Assembly (NCBI RefSeq): GCF_030247195.1
Contig: NC_080672.1
Span: forward strand, 186,819,701 to 186,883,700
DNA length: 64,000 nucleotides
Origin: Topomyia yanbarensis
Taxonomy: Eukaryota; Arthropoda; Insecta; Diptera; Culicidae
Reading direction: 5' to 3'
Each line of letters opens with the position of its first letter. Position 1 is the stretch's first letter. A program made the position numbers and the translations under genes. This document shows, piece by piece, positions 59,852 to 64,000 of this stretch. The notes under the pieces are model-generated. The model had not been told where the DNA came from. It did no database searches and saw only the letters and a list, made by a program, of their open reading frames with translations.

Positions 59852-61069
59852 TTAATCCACCTAGCGGTGCAATTGTGCCTTTCTCAATCATGAATCACGA
59901 GAATGTGTGCGTTGTTTATATTCATTAAAAACTTTGAAATGCATATATTACATTTTATTATTATACATCACATGACAACCATATACAGGAAAATAAATCA
60001 TTATTCGAGTTCTAAAATTTTGTAAAAGAAAAAACAGCCACGGTAATATTGAACTGAAAAAAGGTGCGAAATCGGCAAAGTCCCAAAAAGTCGATTTTCA
60101 TAAATAAATTTTTTTCGAGATAACATAAACTCTCGACGTTTCATGCATTTTAAAGATGTTTGGCATCAAAAATACGAATTCGATTTCTGAAATTTTTTGA
60201 AAAAAATTAGAGTTCCGACTTATATGGGAATTTCATATGTGACCGAACGATTTAGTCTATATTTCCGGACCCATATAAGCGATCCGTGCGAAATTTTATA
60301 TACATCTATGGGGATGTTATAGCTATCATTTGGGACTAAGTTTGTGAAAATCGGCCCAACCATTTCGGGAAACTGATGTGAGTTCGTAAATTTTGAAAGA
60401 TGGCTGCTTTTCCCGGGCACTTCCGGAACCGTCTATGGTGGTCAATGTAGTCAACGAAAGTTTGTTTGGCCGTTGGTGACCTAGAACTGCAAAGTTAAGT
60501 TATTTGAGAGACATTTTAGCGAAATTTTTACCTTTTTTGCTTCCATCGGAGTATCGGTTTGAATCACAATTTGCTATGTGATCGCACGCCACAACCCGTA
60601 ACTCCGGAACCGGAAGTCGGTTGGGGATAAAATTCAATAGCCATTTACGGGGACGCAACATCTTTCATTTGAAACTAAGTTTGGTTGATTCGGTCTAGCC
60701 ATCTCCGAGAAACCGATGTGATTGTTAGTCTGAATTTGGATACTTCCGCCGGGGCTTCCGGAACCGATGATGGTGGCCAATGTGACCAAAGAGACTTTGA
60801 ATGGCTGTTAATGACCTAGTACTACAAATCGAAGCAGTTGTGGTCACATTTTGGAAAAATTTTCACCATTATACATTCATTGCAGAATTTCTTAAAATCG
60901 ACATTTTCTGCGTGATCGTACTCATCACCCTGTAATTCCGGAACCGGAGATCGGATCCATTAGAAATTCAATAGCAGCCTATGGGAACGTTGCACCTTTC
61001 ATTTGGGACTAAGTTTGTAAAAATCGGTTCATCCATCTCTGAGAAAAGTGAGTGAGATTGTGTTCGCGT

Positions 61070-61115
61070 ACACACACAGACGCACATACACACACACATA
61101 CATACACACACAGAC
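61070..61115. repeat. CA/CATA microsatellite, array unit 1
   Basis: Mixed (CA)n and (ACAT)n tract, about 46 bp. Frames encoding THTH or VCVC through it are artefacts. Confidence 0.85.
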
Positions 61116-62251
61116 ATTTGCCGAACTCGACGAACTGAATCGAATGGTATATGTCATTCGGCCCTCCGGGCCTCCGTTAAAAAGTCGGTTTTCAGAGCAA
61201 TTGCAATACCTTTCTATTGAGAAAGGCAAAAAGGTGCAAAATCGGCAAAGTCCCAAAAAGTCGATTTCAAAAAAAAAAATTTCGTGATAACATAAAATCT
61301 CGACGTTTCATGCATTTTAAAGATGTTTGGCATCAAAAATACGAATTCGATTTCTGAAATTTCATGGGGTCCCCCCTTTGAAAAAAATTTTGAGTTCCGG
61401 CTTATATGGGAATTTCATGTGTGACCGGACCGTTCAGTCTATATTTCCGGAACCATACAAGCGGTCCGTGCGAAATTTTACAGACATCTGTGGGGATAAT
61501 ATAGCTATCATTTGGGACTAAGTTTGTGAAAATCGGCCCAACCATTTCCGAGAAACTGATATGAGTTTGCTAGTTATGAAAGATGGCCGCTTTTCCCGGG
61601 CACTTCCGGAACCGTCTATGGTGGTCAATGTAGTCAACGAAAGTTTGTTTGGCCGTCGGTGACCTAGAACTGCAAAGTTAAGTTATTTGAGAGACATTTT
61701 AGCGAAATTTTTACCTTTTTTGCTTCCATCGGGGTATCGGTTTGAATCACAATTTGCTATGTGATCGCACGCCACAACCCGTAACTCCGGAACCGGAAGT
61801 CGGTTGGGGATAAAATTTAAAAGCCATTTACGGGGACGCAACATCTTTCATTTGAGACTAAGTTTGGTTGACTCGGTCTAGCCACCTCCGAGAAACCGAT
61901 GTGACTGTTAGTCTGAATTTGGATACTTCCGCCGGGGCTTCCGGAACCGATGATGGTGGCCAATGTGACCAAAGAGACTTTGAATGGCTGTTAATGACCT
62001 AGTACTACAAATCGAAGCAGTTGTGGTCACATTTTGGAAAAATTTTCACCATTATACATTCATTGCAGAATTTCTTAAAATCGACATTTTCTGCGTGATC
62101 GTACTCATCACCCTGTAATTCCGGAACCGGAAGTCGGATCCATTAGAAATTCAATAGCAGCCTATGGGAACGTTGCACCTTTCATTTGGGACTAAGTTTG
62201 TAAAAATCGGTTAATCCATCTCTCAGAAAAGTGAGTGAGATTGTGTTCGCG

Positions 62252-62319
62252 TACACACACAGACGCACATACACACACATACATACACACACACACATAC
62301 ATACACACACACACAGACA
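62252..62319. repeat. CA/CATA microsatellite, array unit 2
   Basis: Same tract at the same place in the unit, about 68 bp. Confidence 0.85.
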
Positions 62320-63441
62320 TTTGCCGAACTCGACGAACTGAATCGAATGGTATATGTCACTCGGCCCTCCGGGCCTCCGTTAAAAAGTCGGTTTTCAGAG
62401 CAATTGCAATACCTTTCTATTGAGAAAGGCAAAAAGGTGCGAAATCGGCAAAGTCCCAAAAAGTCGATTTTCATAAATAAAATTTTTTCGAGATAACATA
62501 AACTCTCGACGTTTCATGCATTTTAAAGATGTTTGGCATCAAAAATACGAATTCGATTTCTGAAATTTTTTGAAAAAAATTAGAGTTCCGACTTATATGG
62601 GAATTTCATATGTGACCGAACGATTTAGTCTATATTTCCGGACCCATATAAGCGATCCGTGCGAAATTTTATATACATCTATGGGGATGTTATAGCTATC
62701 ATTTGGGACTAAGTTTGTGAAAATCGGCCCAACCATTTCGGGAAACTGATGTGAGTTCGTAAATTTTGAAAGATGGCCGCTTTTCCCGGGCACTTCCGGA
62801 ACCGTCTATGGTGGTCAATGTAGTCAACGAAAGTTTGTTTGGCCGTCGGTGACCTAGAACTGCAAAGTTAAGTTATTTGAGAGACATTTTAGCCAAATTT
62901 TTACCTTTTTTGCTTCCATCGGAGTATCGGTTTGAATCACAATTTGCTATGTGATCGCACGCCACAACCCGTAACTCCGGAACCGGAAGTCGGTTGGGGA
63001 TAAAATTTAATAGCCATTTACGGGGACGCAACATCTTTCATTTGAAACTAAGTTTGGTTGATTCGGTCTAGCCATCTCCGAGAAACCGATGTGATTGTTA
63101 GTTTGAATTTGGATACTTCCGCCGGGGCTTCCGGAACCGATGATGGTGGCCAATGTGACCAAAGAGACTTTGAATGGCTGTTAATGACCTAGTACTACAA
63201 ATCGAAGCAGTTGTGGTCACATTTTGAAAAAAATTTCACCATTATACATTCATTGCAGAATTTCTTAAAATCGACATTTTCTGCGTGATCGTACTCATCA
63301 CCCTGTAATTCCGGAACCGGAAGTCGGATCCATTAGAAATTCAATAGCAGCCTATGGGAACGTTGCACCTTTCATTTGGGACTAAGTTTGTAAAAATCGG
63401 TTCATCCATCTCTGAGAAAAGTGAGTGAGATTGTATTCGCG

Positions 63442-63507
63442 TACACACACACAGACGCACATACACACACATACATACACACACACATACATACACACAC
63501 ACAGACA
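63442..63507. repeat. CA/CATA microsatellite, array unit 3
   Basis: Same tract, about 66 bp. Confidence 0.85.
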
Positions 63508-64000
63508 TTTGCCGAACTCGACGAACTGAATCGAATGGTATATGTCACTCGGCCCTCCGGGCCTCCGTTAAAAAGTCGGTTTTCAGAGCAATTGCAATAC
63601 CTTTCTATTGAGAAAGGCAAAAAGGTGCAAAATCGGCAGTCCCAAAAAGTCGATTTCTAAAAAAAAAAATTTCGTGATAACATAAAATCTCGACGTTTCA
63701 TGCATTTTAAAGATGTTTGGCATCAAAAATACGAATTCGATTTCTGAAATTTCATGGGGTCCCCCCTTTGAAAAAAATTTTGAGTTCCGGCTTATATGGG
63801 AATTTCATGTGTGACCGGACCGTTCGGTCTATATTTCCGGAACCATACAAGCGGTCCGTGCGAAATTTTACAGACATCTGTGGGGATAATATAGCTATCA
63901 TTTGGGACTAAGTTTGTGAAAATCGGCCCAACCATTTCCGAGAAACTGATATGAGTTTGCTAGTTATGAAAGATGGCCGCTTTTCCCGGGCACTTCCGGA

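Larger units (their letters stand above)
59876..64000. repeat. Tandem array of ~1.19-kb units, alternating A-B-A-B
   Basis: Units start at AAGGTGC(G/A)AAATCGGC: 60061 (A), 61231 (B), 62434 (A), 63622 (B, cut by the window end). A units have GCGAAATCGG, TTTTCATAAATAAA and ATTAGAGTTCCGACTTATATG. B units have GCAAAATCGG, TTTCGTGATAAC, CATGGGGTCCCCCC and TTCCGGCTTATATG. The rest of the unit is shared and highly similar, including a CA-rich tract and CGGCCCTCCGGGCCTCCG. The repeating module is therefore a ~2.38-kb dimer. The left flank has TGCCTTTCTCAAT at 59876 and each unit ends ATTGAGAAAGGCA, the inverted partner. I see no real coding. Confidence 0.88.

Noticed and set aside
61029..61287. Frames rich in THTH or VCVC residues in the right-end array
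   Set aside because: They are translations of CA/CATA microsatellites and recur in each unit; no real protein.
60061..64000. CRISPR-like array
   Set aside because: The repeats are over 1 kb, adjacent rather than spaced, and the genome is eukaryotic.

Overview
This is a eukaryotic, AT-rich, transposon-dominated window. It most likely comes from a culicine mosquito (Aedes or Culex type). I base that on a tRNA-derived SINE resembling Aedes Feilai, a decayed BEL/Pao LTR element, Jockey-like and I-clade-like LINEs, many TA-, TAA- and TTAA-flanked MITEs and fold-back elements, and tandem arrays containing the 'CGGCCCTCCGGGCCT' repeat common in mosquito DNA. The organism is inference; I could not search a database. 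I found no confident host gene, rRNA, functional tRNA, CRISPR array or operon.

Layout. 1-1315 is AT-rich and unassigned. 1316-4407 is a composite: two 499-bp palindromic fold-back elements in inverted orientation, bounded by TTAA, around 2.1 kb that holds a fossil mariner-type transposase. About 5570-8724 is a Jockey-like LINE (endonuclease, then reverse transcriptase after a frameshift). 9301-17438 is a complete BEL/Pao element on the minus strand, with two LTRs, a CCGCC target duplication, a primer binding site matching tRNA-Tyr, gag, protease/RT/RNase H and integrase. Its reading frame is broken. 17439-24131 holds a ~5.3-kb decayed DNA-transposon-like repeat with nested MITEs and a 723-bp fold-back.

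The dominant feature is a direct tandem duplication. 6568-24131 is repeated as 24134-43280, nearly identical, and the second copy carries one extra 1.58-kb insertion (35742-37323) with PIF/Harbinger-like ends. The first copy preserves the empty site for that insertion. The duplication is either a very recent segmental event or two haplotypes placed in tandem by the assembly.

Downstream, 43440-44214 is a TA-flanked inverted-repeat element with nested copies of its own terminus. 45187-50187 is an almost full-length but decayed I-clade-like LINE on the minus strand, with a 13-bp target duplication and a TAA-rich tail. About 51060-51980 is a ~150-bp satellite. 53283-53627 is a gag-like ORF. 54690-54897 is a LINE fragment abutting an inverted, internally deleted relative of the repeat at 17582-22880. 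58641-58923 is a TA-flanked MITE, 59688-59851 is the SINE, and 59876-64000 is a ~1.19-kb tandem array with an alternating A-B-A-B structure that runs off the window.

Nothing here forms a host pathway. The genes are transposon enzymes (nuclease, reverse transcriptase, integrase, gag), almost all carrying disabling mutations.
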